Source: an uncultured Carboxylicivirga sp.
GTDB lineage: Bacteria > Bacteroidota > Bacteroidia > Bacteroidales > Marinilabiliaceae
Assembly: GCA_947491945.1 (NCBI GenBank)
Contig: CANLLN010000004.1
Span: forward strand, 186,001-250,000
DNA: 64,000 nt
Direction: 5' to 3'
Part shown: positions 15,905-24,869 of the stretch, piece after piece
Position numbering within the stretch: position 1 is the stretch's first letter
Layout of the letters: every line of letters begins with the position of its first letter
Translations under genes and position numbers: made by a program
Notes under the pieces: generated by a model
The model's input: only the letters and a program-made list of their open reading frames with translations
Database searches by the model: none
What the model was told of the DNA's origin: nothing

Positions 15905-15935
15905 GATCTTGATTTTTTGATGTTACTAGCTACTA

Positions 15936-17156
15936 TTACATATCGATGCGGAGGGCTTCAGCCGGTTTCAGTTTTAAGGCTTTCAGAGCCGGGTAAACAG
16001 CGGCCAGCATACCTGTGACAAAAACCATCACAACCACATCCACCACATTCTTGATTTTAAGCACGGGGTAAACAATGGAGTCGTAGCCCATGGCACCAAA
16101 GCCTTCGGATACAATTGAAATATCGATTCCTGAGCTCGCCGTGGCAACTGTTACAACGATTCCAATAATGATACCTACAACACCGCCAATCAGTGATAAA
16201 AATACGGTTTCAATCATGATCATCTTAAAAACACGCGATTTATTCATGCCGATTGACATGAGCATCCCCAGCTCTTTGGTGCGTTCGAGTACGGCCATCA
16301 GCATGGTATTAACAATGCCAAAGGTTAGCGCCAGCAGGATGATGATCATGAAGATATACATCGAGATATCCAGACTCGATTCCAGCATGGATACCTCGGG
16401 CATGATTTCGCGCCACTCTTTAATATCCAATTGCGCATAGTCTGATTTCAGATCAGACAGAATATACGGAACATCATCGGAATGATTCAGGAGCACCGCT
16501 ATTTCGTGCCCGGCATTACTGTCGGCACCGTATAGTGCGGTCAGGTCTTCCGAACGCACGAACGCATTGGTATTATCATACATATTGTTGGATGTCTGAT
16601 AAATGCCGGCCACCCTGAAGGAGGCCCCCGAGATGTAACCTGCAGCATCGGCAAAGGTAATCACCACCTTGGAGCGAACTTTCAGCTTCAGTTTATCGGC
16701 CAGCTTTTGTCCAATCACTACCGGGTTACGTTTGATGCCTGCAAAGTAGGCACCATCAATAATCTTCGTGTACAGGTTAGTGACCTGAGATTCTTTGTCC
16801 GGATTTACACCCATCACTTTAATTCCGGCAGAGGTGGTTGGCGACTGAATCATACCCTGCACAATAAAACGAGCGCAGGCTGCCTTAACGGAGTCTCTGG
16901 CGGTTATGCTATTAGCCAGGTTGATGGCGTTGGGCATATAGTTTTTTTCATCAGGCTCTTCGAGGTAGCCTTTCTGATGAAGCTGGATATGTGAAGCTTC
17001 GGTTGATATGGCCGAATTGATACGCTGAATGGCCATGCCATTATAAAAGGCATAATTAAACACACCTGTAAATATGCCCAAAGCGATGGCTAACAGGATA
17101 ACCAGGCTCCTGGTTTTGCTTCGCCATACGTTACGCCATGAGATTGAAAGTATCAT
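15936..17156 (-). CDS. FtsX/MacB-type ABC permease, second of a pair
   Basis: 406 aa. It has the MacB topology: one N-terminal membrane helix (about residues 17-38, RSLVILLAIALGIFTGVFNYAF), a periplasmic MacB-core-like domain of about 240 residues, then three membrane helices. These include MYIFMIIILLALTFGIVNTMLMAVLERTKELGML, the typical FtsX motif in which ERTKELG contacts the ATPase. With its neighbour it forms the heterodimeric permease, as LolC with LolE. The gene follows its partner by 22 bp. Confidence 0.92.
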   Translation of the reverse strand: MILSISWRNVWRSKTRSLVILLAIALGIFTGVFNYAFYNGMAIQRINSAISTEASHIQLHQKGYLEEPDEKNYMPNAINLANSITARDSVKAACARFIVQGMIQSPTTSAGIKVMGVNPDKESQVTNLYTKIIDGAYFAGIKRNPVVIGQKLADKLKLKVRSKVVITFADAAGYISGASFRVAGIYQTSNNMYDNTNAFVRSEDLTALYGADSNAGHEIAVLLNHSDDVPYILSDLKSDYAQLDIKEWREIMPEVSMLESSLDISMYIFMIIILLALTFGIVNTMLMAVLERTKELGMLMSIGMNKSRVFKMIMIETVFLSLIGGVVGIIIGIVVTVATASSGIDISIVSEGFGAMGYDSIVYPVLKIKNVVDVVVMVFVTGMLAAVYPALKALKLKPAEALRIDM

Positions 17157-17178
17157 GATTTAAGTTTTTATCGTTATG

Positions 17179-18402
17179 TTATGCTCTAAGTGCTTTGGTT
17201 ACCTGTAAGCGTTTAATCTTGCTGATGGGGTAGATAGACACCAAAAGGGTGATGCCGAAAACAATCAGAATCTGTCCCCAGAAAATCATAGGATCGTTAC
17301 CAAAATAGATAGCTGGCTCCATGCCGAATTGTTCATATACATCAGCCACTTCGCCGGTTAATGGGATAGGGTTGTTCACCATCCACCAAACCAGCGGTAC
17401 ACTGATGGCAAATCCGGAAGCTACGCCCACTACGCCAATAAGCATGGTTTCGTAGAACAGTACTTTGGCCAATTTTAACTTATTCATGCCCACAGCCACC
17501 ATGACGCCCAGTTCCTTACGTCGCTCGGCAATCATCATAATGACAGTAGAAAATACACCAAACCCAATCAGGATATACAGGATGCCTTTCATGATATAGC
17601 CCTGCCCCTTATCGCCTTCGATCATCTGCTTGGTAACAGGATCCATCTCATCCCAAGTCATCACTGAGTAATGGCTGCCAAGGCTCGAAGTGAGGTGATG
17701 TTTAACAGGATAAACGTCGTCAAAATTATCGACTGTTAATACCAGGCTCGTCACCATTTCTGGTGCTGAAAAAAACGTACGGGCACGATCTAAGGATATA
17801 TAGGTTCCAAAGTTATTCATGGTTGGGAAAGGAAATTTCAGTATCCCAACAACCGGAAACAGTCCACTTGCACTATAGCCATGATAGCCCTGGCTAATTA
17901 AAGCAAGGGTGTCGCCCAGTTGCACGTCCAATGCCTTGGCCAGATTGATAGCCATCAGAATACCATCATCTCCGGCTTTCAGATAGCGGCCTTCATGCAC
18001 CCATTGTTTGAGCCGGGTCAATTGGTTTTCTTCAGCTGGTTCGATACCAATAAGCATACCGCCTTTGGTATTGTTACCATACGACATCAAGGCAAAAGAT
18101 TCCATTCGTGGCACCACCAAATCGACTGCTTTATTGCTAGAGACGGCATTAAGTAGTGAGTCGGTAGGGATAAATAAATCATCGATGGATTTTGTTTCCC
18201 AATAGTCGGGGTGATGGATCTGTAGGTATCCTGAATAGAAGCTCACTACATTATCAATCATTTTTGAGTAGGTGCCGTTTTGCATCGAACTCATCAGGGT
18301 GCTTAATATCACTCCGAAAAAGATTGAGGCGACTGTAATTAATGTCCGGCGCTTGTTTCGCCATATATTGCGCCAGGCCAGTTTAAATTCATTGGTTGCC
18401 AT
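17179..18402 (-). CDS. FtsX/MacB-type ABC permease, first of a pair
   Basis: 407 aa. The N-terminal helix lies after LAWRNIWRNKRRTLIT, a classic basic juxtamembrane segment. A periplasmic domain follows, then three C-terminal helices with MMIAERRKELGVMVAVGMNK, the FtsX coupling motif. It shares overall plan but limited sequence identity with the second permease, consistent with LolC/LolE-style heterodimers. It lies 80 bp after the LolA-like gene and starts the inner-membrane part of the operon. Confidence 0.92.
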   Translation of the reverse strand: MATNEFKLAWRNIWRNKRRTLITVASIFFGVILSTLMSSMQNGTYSKMIDNVVSFYSGYLQIHHPDYWETKSIDDLFIPTDSLLNAVSSNKAVDLVVPRMESFALMSYGNNTKGGMLIGIEPAEENQLTRLKQWVHEGRYLKAGDDGILMAINLAKALDVQLGDTLALISQGYHGYSASGLFPVVGILKFPFPTMNNFGTYISLDRARTFFSAPEMVTSLVLTVDNFDDVYPVKHHLTSSLGSHYSVMTWDEMDPVTKQMIEGDKGQGYIMKGILYILIGFGVFSTVIMMIAERRKELGVMVAVGMNKLKLAKVLFYETMLIGVVGVASGFAISVPLVWWMVNNPIPLTGEVADVYEQFGMEPAIYFGNDPMIFWGQILIVFGITLLVSIYPISKIKRLQVTKALRA

Positions 18403-18482
18403 CGTGCTACTTTTTAAAGTTTTACAACATTTTAAGCATGCTGTAAATAGTCTTGATACTTAATACTTTTCGGCATTAGGGC

Positions 18483-19256
18483 TTAGCGAATGTGTTTCAT
18501 GTTTTGTTGCGAGAAGAAGTTATCATCAATTGGCACGTTAAATTCGATGCGCTGAATGTTGATAATGGTTCTTTGGTTGGGTTTGTCAGCCGGGATTATT
18601 TCAAACTGTGATGGTAATACGCGCCCGCCAATCGTGGTGATGTTATGTGCCAGTTCTGTTTTTACTAAAAACGCGTCTTCATCGTAATATTCCACCTTCA
18701 TTTGAAGGTATTCATCTTTGGTAATCCACATAATTACTTTGCCCCAAACAACAGCGGCCTCTTCAGTGGGGATTAGTTGAATATGATAACAATCCAGTTC
18801 GTCAATTTTTTCTTCGCCAAGCAGGGTGTGATGATAATCATCCACGATGGATGATTTCTTCAAGGCATCATCATTGGTATAATCCGATCCCATCCAACCT
18901 TGCGACATCATGGAAGGCGGTAGTTTGATCATACGTGATATCCGGGGATTCCAGTTCCACATCTCACGGTCACGCTTCAGGAAGGTTTGTCCTTTTTCCT
19001 GCGCCGGACTGGTTACCAGTGTTAGTGCAAGCTTAGTGCCTTTGGTCCAGTTTTTAAACGCCAGGTTTCGCTCGTAAGTAGGACGTTTAATAGTCATCGA
19101 CATTACCGAGATGCTGGATTCTTCCCCTTCCATCTTTTCATCGGCTTTTTTAACAATGGCTTTGGCATCCTGCGCGCTTACCGGGATGAAAGCCATGATA
19201 CCTATAAAGAATAGTAGGATTTTAACAAGTATTGAAGGTGCTTTCATAGCGATCAT
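18483..19256 (-). CDS. LolA-like outer-membrane lipoprotein-sorting protein
   Basis: 257 aa from the first ATG; a second ATG three codons later is equally plausible. A signal peptide is cleaved near PVSAQ (about residue 29). The mature part has the features of the COG2834 LolA-like fold: SSISVMSMTIKRPTYERNLAFKNWTKGTKLALTLV, FLKRDREMWNWNPRISRMIKLPPSMMSQGWMGSDYTNDD, and LPSQFEIIPADKPNQRTIINI. This shelled half-barrel binds lipid acyl chains. It is the first gene of the operon with two FtsX permeases, an ATPase and a barrel. It is not the canonical LolA, which is shorter and lacks the WNWNPRISRMIKLP motif. Confidence 0.85.
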   Translation of the reverse strand: MIAMKAPSILVKILLFFIGIMAFIPVSAQDAKAIVKKADEKMEGEESSISVMSMTIKRPTYERNLAFKNWTKGTKLALTLVTSPAQEKGQTFLKRDREMWNWNPRISRMIKLPPSMMSQGWMGSDYTNDDALKKSSIVDDYHHTLLGEEKIDELDCYHIQLIPTEEAAVVWGKVIMWITKDEYLQMKVEYYDEDAFLVKTELAHNITTIGGRVLPSQFEIIPADKPNQRTIINIQRIEFNVPIDDNFFSQQNMKHIR

Positions 19257-19356
19257 TTTAAAGAGTGTATTATTTTCATCATTAAGATACTAAAAATCAA
19301 CTGTGTGATCTATTTAGCTGCTATGATTTTGCTGTCCTTATTATTTTAAAGAACAA

Positions 19357-19387
19357 AAAAAGGCGGAACATAGTGTCCCGCCTTTTC
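19357..19387 (-). terminator. Terminator of the coaX-to-foldase operon
   Basis: On the minus strand GGCGG and CCGCC, extended by flanking AAAA/TTTT pairs, form a stem around a short loop and are followed by seven T. It starts 20 nt after the foldase stop codon. Confidence 0.8.
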
Positions 19388-19406
19388 TTTTATATCATGA
19401 TGGATT

Positions 19407-21470
19407 TTAGAAGAACTTGCTTCTTTCATCATTAATCTCTGCTTGTTTGCGAATGGTTTCAGTAGCCTGGTAATCTACCTTGAAACCATTGCTCTGTGAC
19501 AACTGAGCTCTTTCGGTGGCTACATCAGTTGTGTTGGGTGTTACATTGTTAACCTTAACTACGTAAACACCGTTATTGCCCGCTACGGGTTGGCTCAACT
19601 CACCTTGTTTGGTGCTGGTGGCAACGGCTACCAAGGCAGGCTCAACGCCGGCTCCCGGAACCTGGAAGGCGCCAAAATCGATTTGGCTGGCACTCATTAC
19701 TTCACTGTCAATATTAGCAGCCAGTGCAGCGATGTCACCACCTTGCTTTTTGCTGTTTAACTCAGCAATTAGCTTGTCGGCTTTTTTCTTGTTGCGTAAA
19801 ACTCTTTCGATACCGCCCTGAACAGCAGCTACAGACTGGTAGCCTGCTTCTTTTGCATCAGATAAGAAGGCAATCACATAAGAATCGCCAAACTCAAAAA
19901 TAGGTGACATATCATTAATGTCTGCTTCAAAAGCCCAACGTACCATTTCGCGTGAGTGCTCCATGTTGTTCACGGTGCGATCGTTGGCTCTAATGCTTCT
20001 GCCGTAGCGCTTCACCAGGTTATCAGCGGTAATGGCTTCGTCGAATTTCTCAATAGAGTTGTTCAAAGAAGCGAATTTCGCTGCCTGAGCATATACTTTT
20101 TGGTTGGTCTTGGTGCTATAAGTAATATTGCGCTCAAGAGTAGCAATATTGTACTTCGTTACCGGCTTACCTTTATCCTGCACATTAATAATATGAATAC
20201 CGAATTGCGACTCCACCTTAACAATGGCACCTTTGCGGTTTTCAAAGCAGGCATCGTTAAATGGTTTCACCATAGCTCCATCAGCAAACCAGCCCAGGTC
20301 ACCCCCATTGATTGCCGAACCCTGATCGCTTGAATGCTTGCGGGCCAGCTGAGCAAAGTCAGCACCGCTTTTTGCCAATGCAAATAAGCTATCGGCCAGT
20401 GCCGGGTCGTTCACCAAAATGTGACGGGCTTTCACTGAATCAGGAATCTGCTTAATGGCTACGAGGCGTGAAAGTTTGTAAGTCTCATTTTCCAGATAAG
20501 GGCCATATACCTCATTAACCTGCGCATCTTTTACAAAACCCTGCAAAGTAGAGCTCAATTGTTCCAGTTTCAGGTTTCGATCTATGTAGTTGGCTTCCGA
20601 GTTCATGTTAACATACTGGATGGCGTCCGTTTGAGGGTCTTCAAATTCTACTTTTGATTTCTCAATCCACTCTTTGGCCATCTGGCGGTCTTCCTCCGAT
20701 GGTTTTACATCGAAAGATACATAAACCACATCGCGCATCGCCTCTTGCTTGTAGTTTTCCTTGTGCGTGTTGTAGTAGTCTTTTATTTCACTCTCCGAAA
20801 CGTTAACAGCAGAATCAGGAAGTGAAGAGTAACGTTTCACCACAAAGTCAAAATCCACTTTGTTGGCTTTCGCCTTCACGGCCGCCTCGGCTTGTGCGGT
20901 GGTAACGAACATACCCTTTTTAATTAACTCGCGGTATTTGTTAAACAGACGCTCTTTTTTAATCTGCTTCTCCAAAAACAACCAATAGAAGTTGGCGTTA
21001 GGATCCAGATTCTTCTGCTGCAGAAAGTTAATTACCTGTGCTTTATCAAATACGCCGGTTTGTGGGTTCGTAAACATCTGACGAATCTGTGGGTGTACGT
21101 TTTTACCGGTTGCCATCTCGTAGATTTCATCCGGAGTAACGGCAATGCCCAGGTCTTCATACTTTTCATTCATGATAACATCCTGCACCATTTGATTCCA
21201 TGCTTGCTCGCGTATCTGGTATGAAGTATTTTCATCCAGTGCCGATGAGCGAGAATTCAACTTGTAGTAGTCCTCAAGCTCTGTTACATATTTTTGGTAT
21301 TCAGGATAAGATACAGATGTTCCATTTATTTCAGCAATCTGCATGTTACGTCTTCTAAATATGGAATCTCCCGAACTCATTAAATCGCCCAGCAAAAAGG
21401 CTAAAAGTCCTACCGCAATTACAACGATGAGTAATCCAGATTTATTTCTAATTCTCTCTAATGTTGCCAT
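19407..21470 (-). CDS. PpiD/SurA-like periplasmic peptidyl-prolyl isomerase
   Basis: 687 aa, membrane anchored by one N-terminal helix (about residues 12-31, SGLLIVVIAVGLLAFLLGDLM). It carries a SurA_N-like chaperone domain (about 40-270) and a parvulin domain (about 345-430) with ARHILV, SGADFAQLARKHSSDQGSAINGGDLGW and FGIHIINV. A long C-terminal chaperone-like region ends KQAEINDERSKFF. It has the PpiD architecture and is predicted to fold outer-membrane and periplasmic proteins as they leave the translocon. It is the last gene of the coaX operon, and a terminator follows. The 116-bp gap to the CNNM gene is the largest within the operon. Confidence 0.92.
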   Translation of the reverse strand: MATLERIRNKSGLLIVVIAVGLLAFLLGDLMSSGDSIFRRRNMQIAEINGTSVSYPEYQKYVTELEDYYKLNSRSSALDENTSYQIREQAWNQMVQDVIMNEKYEDLGIAVTPDEIYEMATGKNVHPQIRQMFTNPQTGVFDKAQVINFLQQKNLDPNANFYWLFLEKQIKKERLFNKYRELIKKGMFVTTAQAEAAVKAKANKVDFDFVVKRYSSLPDSAVNVSESEIKDYYNTHKENYKQEAMRDVVYVSFDVKPSEEDRQMAKEWIEKSKVEFEDPQTDAIQYVNMNSEANYIDRNLKLEQLSSTLQGFVKDAQVNEVYGPYLENETYKLSRLVAIKQIPDSVKARHILVNDPALADSLFALAKSGADFAQLARKHSSDQGSAINGGDLGWFADGAMVKPFNDACFENRKGAIVKVESQFGIHIINVQDKGKPVTKYNIATLERNITYSTKTNQKVYAQAAKFASLNNSIEKFDEAITADNLVKRYGRSIRANDRTVNNMEHSREMVRWAFEADINDMSPIFEFGDSYVIAFLSDAKEAGYQSVAAVQGGIERVLRNKKKADKLIAELNSKKQGGDIAALAANIDSEVMSASQIDFGAFQVPGAGVEPALVAVATSTKQGELSQPVAGNNGVYVVKVNNVTPNTTDVATERAQLSQSNGFKVDYQATETIRKQAEINDERSKFF

Positions 21471-21586
21471 TCTGTTATTACTTAAAAAATTATGTAGATT
21501 TTAAAATCAGGTTACGAATATACAAAAAAATGGGACACACGAACCTGCGCATTCATCTTTGCATCGATAAAGTTTCTTATGCGACC

Positions 21587-22849
21587 CTAATCCGTTTTTA
21601 CAATTACCTTAACCAGCTCTATTTTAGCGTTGCTGGCGGCTAATATCTGAAAAGTAAACGAGCCAATAACAATTACTTCGTTGGCCTCGGGGATGGATTG
21701 ATTATGCGCCAGTATAAGCCCTGCAATGGTTTCGTAATCATCTGATTGAGGTAGGTTAATGGGGTATTTCTCATTCAAATAGTCGATTTCGAGGCGTGCT
21801 GAGAAGTGGTATTCAGTTTCACTCAGCTGCTCTTCGATGTGCTCCATAATATCGTGCTCGTCATTGATCTCACCAAATATCTCTTCCAGGATATCTTCGA
21901 GCGTTACAATACCTGCAGTGCCCCCAAATTCATCTACTACCAAAGCAATGCTCTTGTGTTCTTTGGTAAATAGCTCCAGTACTTTGTTGGCCGTCATGGT
22001 TTCCGGAATGATGGATATGGGGCTTACAATGTTGCGTAGTTTCTTTGGGTTTTTGAACAGAGAAGATACATGTACATAGCCAATGATATTGTCAATACTG
22101 TCTTTGTACACCATTATTTTAGAAAGACCCGTTTCAATAAATTGCTGTCGCAGGGGTTCCAGCTCCTCATTAACCTCAATCACCTGCAGATCGGTGCGGG
22201 GTATTATACACTCGCGTATTTTTAGCTTAGAGAAGTCTAATACGTTTTTTAGTAGCTTAATCTCGGTTGCTCCGGCGTCGTCTTTATCACTTTTTTCGTG
22301 ATGCTCGGTAAGGAGGTTGTCCAAATCCACTTTACTCAGCATCCAGTTGGCCTGTTCGGGTGCCTTTCTCGCCTTCATTACCACTTTTATTATTACCTGA
22401 GAGATGCTCATGGTGAGGCGGCTCAGGGGGTAGAAGAGCAGATAAAAGAACATTAGCGGCAAGGCAAAAACATTCAGGATAAAAGTGGGGTGAATACGAA
22501 ACAAGGTCTTGGGCAGAAACTCTGCCGTAATAAGAATAATAAGTGTTGAGATGGCTGTCTGTGTCAGCAGCAGGATAATATTGGAGTCGAAGTAGCTGAC
22601 GATGGCCGGCTCAATTAATTCGGCCATGTGAAGACCATAGATTACCAATGCCACGTTGTTTCCAATAAGTATGGTTGACAGGAAAATGCCCGGGTTGTGC
22701 ACAAAGCGATCGATGATGCGTGCCGGTAGGGGGTGTTTTTTCTTATTCAGCTCAAGCAGCAATTTATTGGAACTGAAAAAAGCCATTTCGCAGCCCGAAA
22801 AAAAGGCAGAAAAAAGAAGGGTAAGCGCGATGATTAAATAATGATTCAT
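21587..22849 (-). CDS. CNNM/CorC-HlyC family protein with CBS pair
   Basis: 420 aa. The N-terminal CNNM (DUF21) membrane domain (about residues 1-190) begins LLFSAFFSGCEMAFFSSNKL and includes NPGIFLSTILIGNNVALVIYG. Two CBS motifs follow (about 215-335; IIPRTDLQVIEVNEEL, SIALVVDEFGGTAGIVTLEDILEEIFGEI). A C-terminal CorC_HlyC domain (about 345-420) follows these. Such proteins are called hemolysin-like; members are implicated in Mg2+/Co2+ efflux, and GldE of gliding flavobacteria belongs here. No gldD neighbour is present. It lies between lptC and the foldase gene. Confidence 0.93.
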   Translation of the reverse strand: MNHYLIIALTLLFSAFFSGCEMAFFSSNKLLLELNKKKHPLPARIIDRFVHNPGIFLSTILIGNNVALVIYGLHMAELIEPAIVSYFDSNIILLLTQTAISTLIILITAEFLPKTLFRIHPTFILNVFALPLMFFYLLFYPLSRLTMSISQVIIKVVMKARKAPEQANWMLSKVDLDNLLTEHHEKSDKDDAGATEIKLLKNVLDFSKLKIRECIIPRTDLQVIEVNEELEPLRQQFIETGLSKIMVYKDSIDNIIGYVHVSSLFKNPKKLRNIVSPISIIPETMTANKVLELFTKEHKSIALVVDEFGGTAGIVTLEDILEEIFGEINDEHDIMEHIEEQLSETEYHFSARLEIDYLNEKYPINLPQSDDYETIAGLILAHNQSIPEANEVIVIGSFTFQILAASNAKIELVKVIVKTD

Positions 22850-22901
22850 GTTTCGTAGCTGAATGCTTGGAAAAGAAAGATAGGAAAAAACTTATGAATT
22901 G

Positions 22902-23483
22902 CTATTCTTCATCAAATTCTATATCGCCCGAGAGGTTTTTAATCCGCCAATTATCCATGTTTTGGTCGGCTTCAAATCCGGTGCCGGTATAAATGCTATT
23001 ATCCTGTGTGATGGTCACAAACTTTTCAGAATATATTTTTTCGCTTTTCATGTCCCAGAAAAGTTGCTCGGTATTTAAAACTTCGCCTTTTTGGTTCATG
23101 GCTTCTACATCAATAGTTAGCTCCCAGAGTTGCTTTTTCTCAAAGAATATCGCTTTGCGGCACTTGATTTGGGCATCCACCTCCCCATTACTTTGATACA
23201 TGATGCAATGCAGGCCCTGTGGAAAATCACGGTAAGGCTCTTTTTTGCGGTCGTAAGTAAGCATGGATGGGGTGATAAAACGGATCTTTACTTTGCCCGA
23301 ATCGGTTAAGATCGTTTCTAATTCTTCTACCACCAAGGAGGGTATCTCTTCCCAGTTGGTGATGGCTGCAATCTCTTCCGGTTTGTTGGACTGGCAGGAT
23401 GACAGTAAAAAACAAACAGCAAGCAGTATAAAACCGCTTGCTGCACATGTTGTTTTGGTAATATTATTAACGATTGGTATCAA
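22902..23483 (-). CDS. lptC: LPS export protein LptC, lipoprotein form
   Basis: 193 aa. A signal peptide ends in LLSSC, lipidating C30. The body matches LptC of Bacteroidota: KVKIRFITPSMLTYDRKKEPYRDFPQGLHCIMY, then the beta-jellyroll repeats AQIKCRKAIFFEKKQLWELTIDVEAMNQKGEVLNTEQLFWD and NMDNWRIKNLSGDIEF. LptC takes LPS from LptB2FG and passes it to LptA. Proteobacterial LptC has a membrane helix, so the lipoprotein form is a phylum-level variant. It is cotranscribed with the TPR gene, 7 bp away. Confidence 0.9.
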   Translation of the reverse strand: MIPIVNNITKTTCAASGFILLAVCFLLSSCQSNKPEEIAAITNWEEIPSLVVEELETILTDSGKVKIRFITPSMLTYDRKKEPYRDFPQGLHCIMYQSNGEVDAQIKCRKAIFFEKKQLWELTIDVEAMNQKGEVLNTEQLFWDMKSEKIYSEKFVTITQDNSIYTGTGFEADQNMDNWRIKNLSGDIEFDEE

Positions 23484-23490
23484 AACGTTG

Positions 23491-24843
23491 TTATTTAGCT
23501 CTTACTGTTGTGTTAACGCCAATCCATCCACCTACTTTGTATGAATCACCCACCTTAAGTCCCTGGAAGAAAATCTCCTCGGTATTTGGGAAGTACTGTG
23601 AGTAAAGTGCGATGTTTTCATTGGCTTCGGCCAGGCTTTCTGCATCAACGGCTTTTGCCTTGGCAAATTGATCAACGGCTGCCCAATAAGCAGTTTTGTG
23701 TTCAAATTCATTGGATCCGATTGATTGGGCACTCGCTGCATAAGCTTTTCCAATCAGAATGTAAGGATCGCCCCAGTTACCACGCAGAGCAATCGCTTTA
23801 CTAGCTTCAGCACGCGTTTTGCTGTACTGCTTCTTCGACATGTAGATAAGACCCAATGTATTGTGGTATTTGGCCTTGCTGTCAGCGTCCTCCTCCAAAG
23901 AGATGGCTTCAGTTAAAAAGCTAATCGCTTTGTCGGTATCGCCGGTTTTCATGTACATGCGCGATAAGCCAAATGCCGATGATGCTGAAGGCTCAATGTT
24001 GTGCAGGTACTCCGATGATTGATAGAAAAGTTCTGATTCTCCACAGTCGCCTTTGGCCAGTAGACGGTTAACACGCTTTAGCCAAGCCAGGTCGTCGGTG
24101 TGGTCGGCCAGTTGTGGGCCAAAAATCTCCGCCAGTGTTTCGCAGTTAGCAGCGCCACTCTGAGCAAATATTTTTTCAACATTCACAATGGTTTCCTGAA
24201 TTTTGTCTGCGTATTTGGGCAAGGCTGTTTTCTGAGTGTTCAGTGTTTCAGTTACACTTGTATAGATGTTTACCAGCTCTTCGCCTGACAAATTATCCAG
24301 CTTGTACATGGCTGCACTGTTAATCATATAGGTTAACAAAACAGGATATTGCGTCTTAACCCCCAACTCTTTGTAGGAATTTTTCAAAAGCGGCTGTACT
24401 TCTTTAATCACGGCTGCATCATCGCGTCCATAACGTAGCATGGTAATGGCTTTTTTACCCATGATATAGGCCGTTGGGTAGCGCTTATCATTACCAAAGT
24501 ATTTGGCGCGCTGATCGTATACCTTCATCAACAGGTCGTAGTATGCGGCTTTTTTGGCAGCGTCTTTCTCCTTGCGGTACAGTGACTCTACGATACGCTC
24601 TCCGTGTGAATATAAATTCTTATTGGATGCCGGACATTCGTTAAAGGCAATTTCCCACTTGGGATATGCTTCCGCGTAATTCTTTTGTTTGTAATACTCA
24701 TAATATAGCGAGAGATTTTCCAGGCATCGCACGCTATCTTCTCCGTGGCCAAATTTTGACCCATCTTCCACTCCTTTTTGAGCGTATACAGAACCTGTGA
24801 ATAAAAGTCCTGCGATTAGTAATGTAGCAATTTTCATTGGCAT
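23491..24843 (-). CDS. Periplasmic tetratricopeptide-repeat protein
   Basis: 450 aa with a signal peptide (MPMKIATLLIAGLLFTGSVYAQ). TPR-like helix pairs are spread along the length, clearest at about residues 285-360: SASSAFGLSRMYMKTGDTDKAISFLTEAISLE and AKYHNTLGLIYMSKKQYSKTRAEASKAIALRGNWGDPYILIGKAYAAS. It ends KVGDSYKVGGWIGVNTTVRAK, a conserved-looking tail with no known role. It is a scaffold or binding protein of unknown partner. Position between a FadL-like barrel and lptC suggests work in envelope assembly. Confidence 0.88.
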   Translation of the reverse strand: MPMKIATLLIAGLLFTGSVYAQKGVEDGSKFGHGEDSVRCLENLSLYYEYYKQKNYAEAYPKWEIAFNECPASNKNLYSHGERIVESLYRKEKDAAKKAAYYDLLMKVYDQRAKYFGNDKRYPTAYIMGKKAITMLRYGRDDAAVIKEVQPLLKNSYKELGVKTQYPVLLTYMINSAAMYKLDNLSGEELVNIYTSVTETLNTQKTALPKYADKIQETIVNVEKIFAQSGAANCETLAEIFGPQLADHTDDLAWLKRVNRLLAKGDCGESELFYQSSEYLHNIEPSASSAFGLSRMYMKTGDTDKAISFLTEAISLEEDADSKAKYHNTLGLIYMSKKQYSKTRAEASKAIALRGNWGDPYILIGKAYAASAQSIGSNEFEHKTAYWAAVDQFAKAKAVDAESLAEANENIALYSQYFPNTEEIFFQGLKVGDSYKVGGWIGVNTTVRAK

Positions 24844-24869
24844 GGTATTCTGGTTTTATTGTATTAGTT

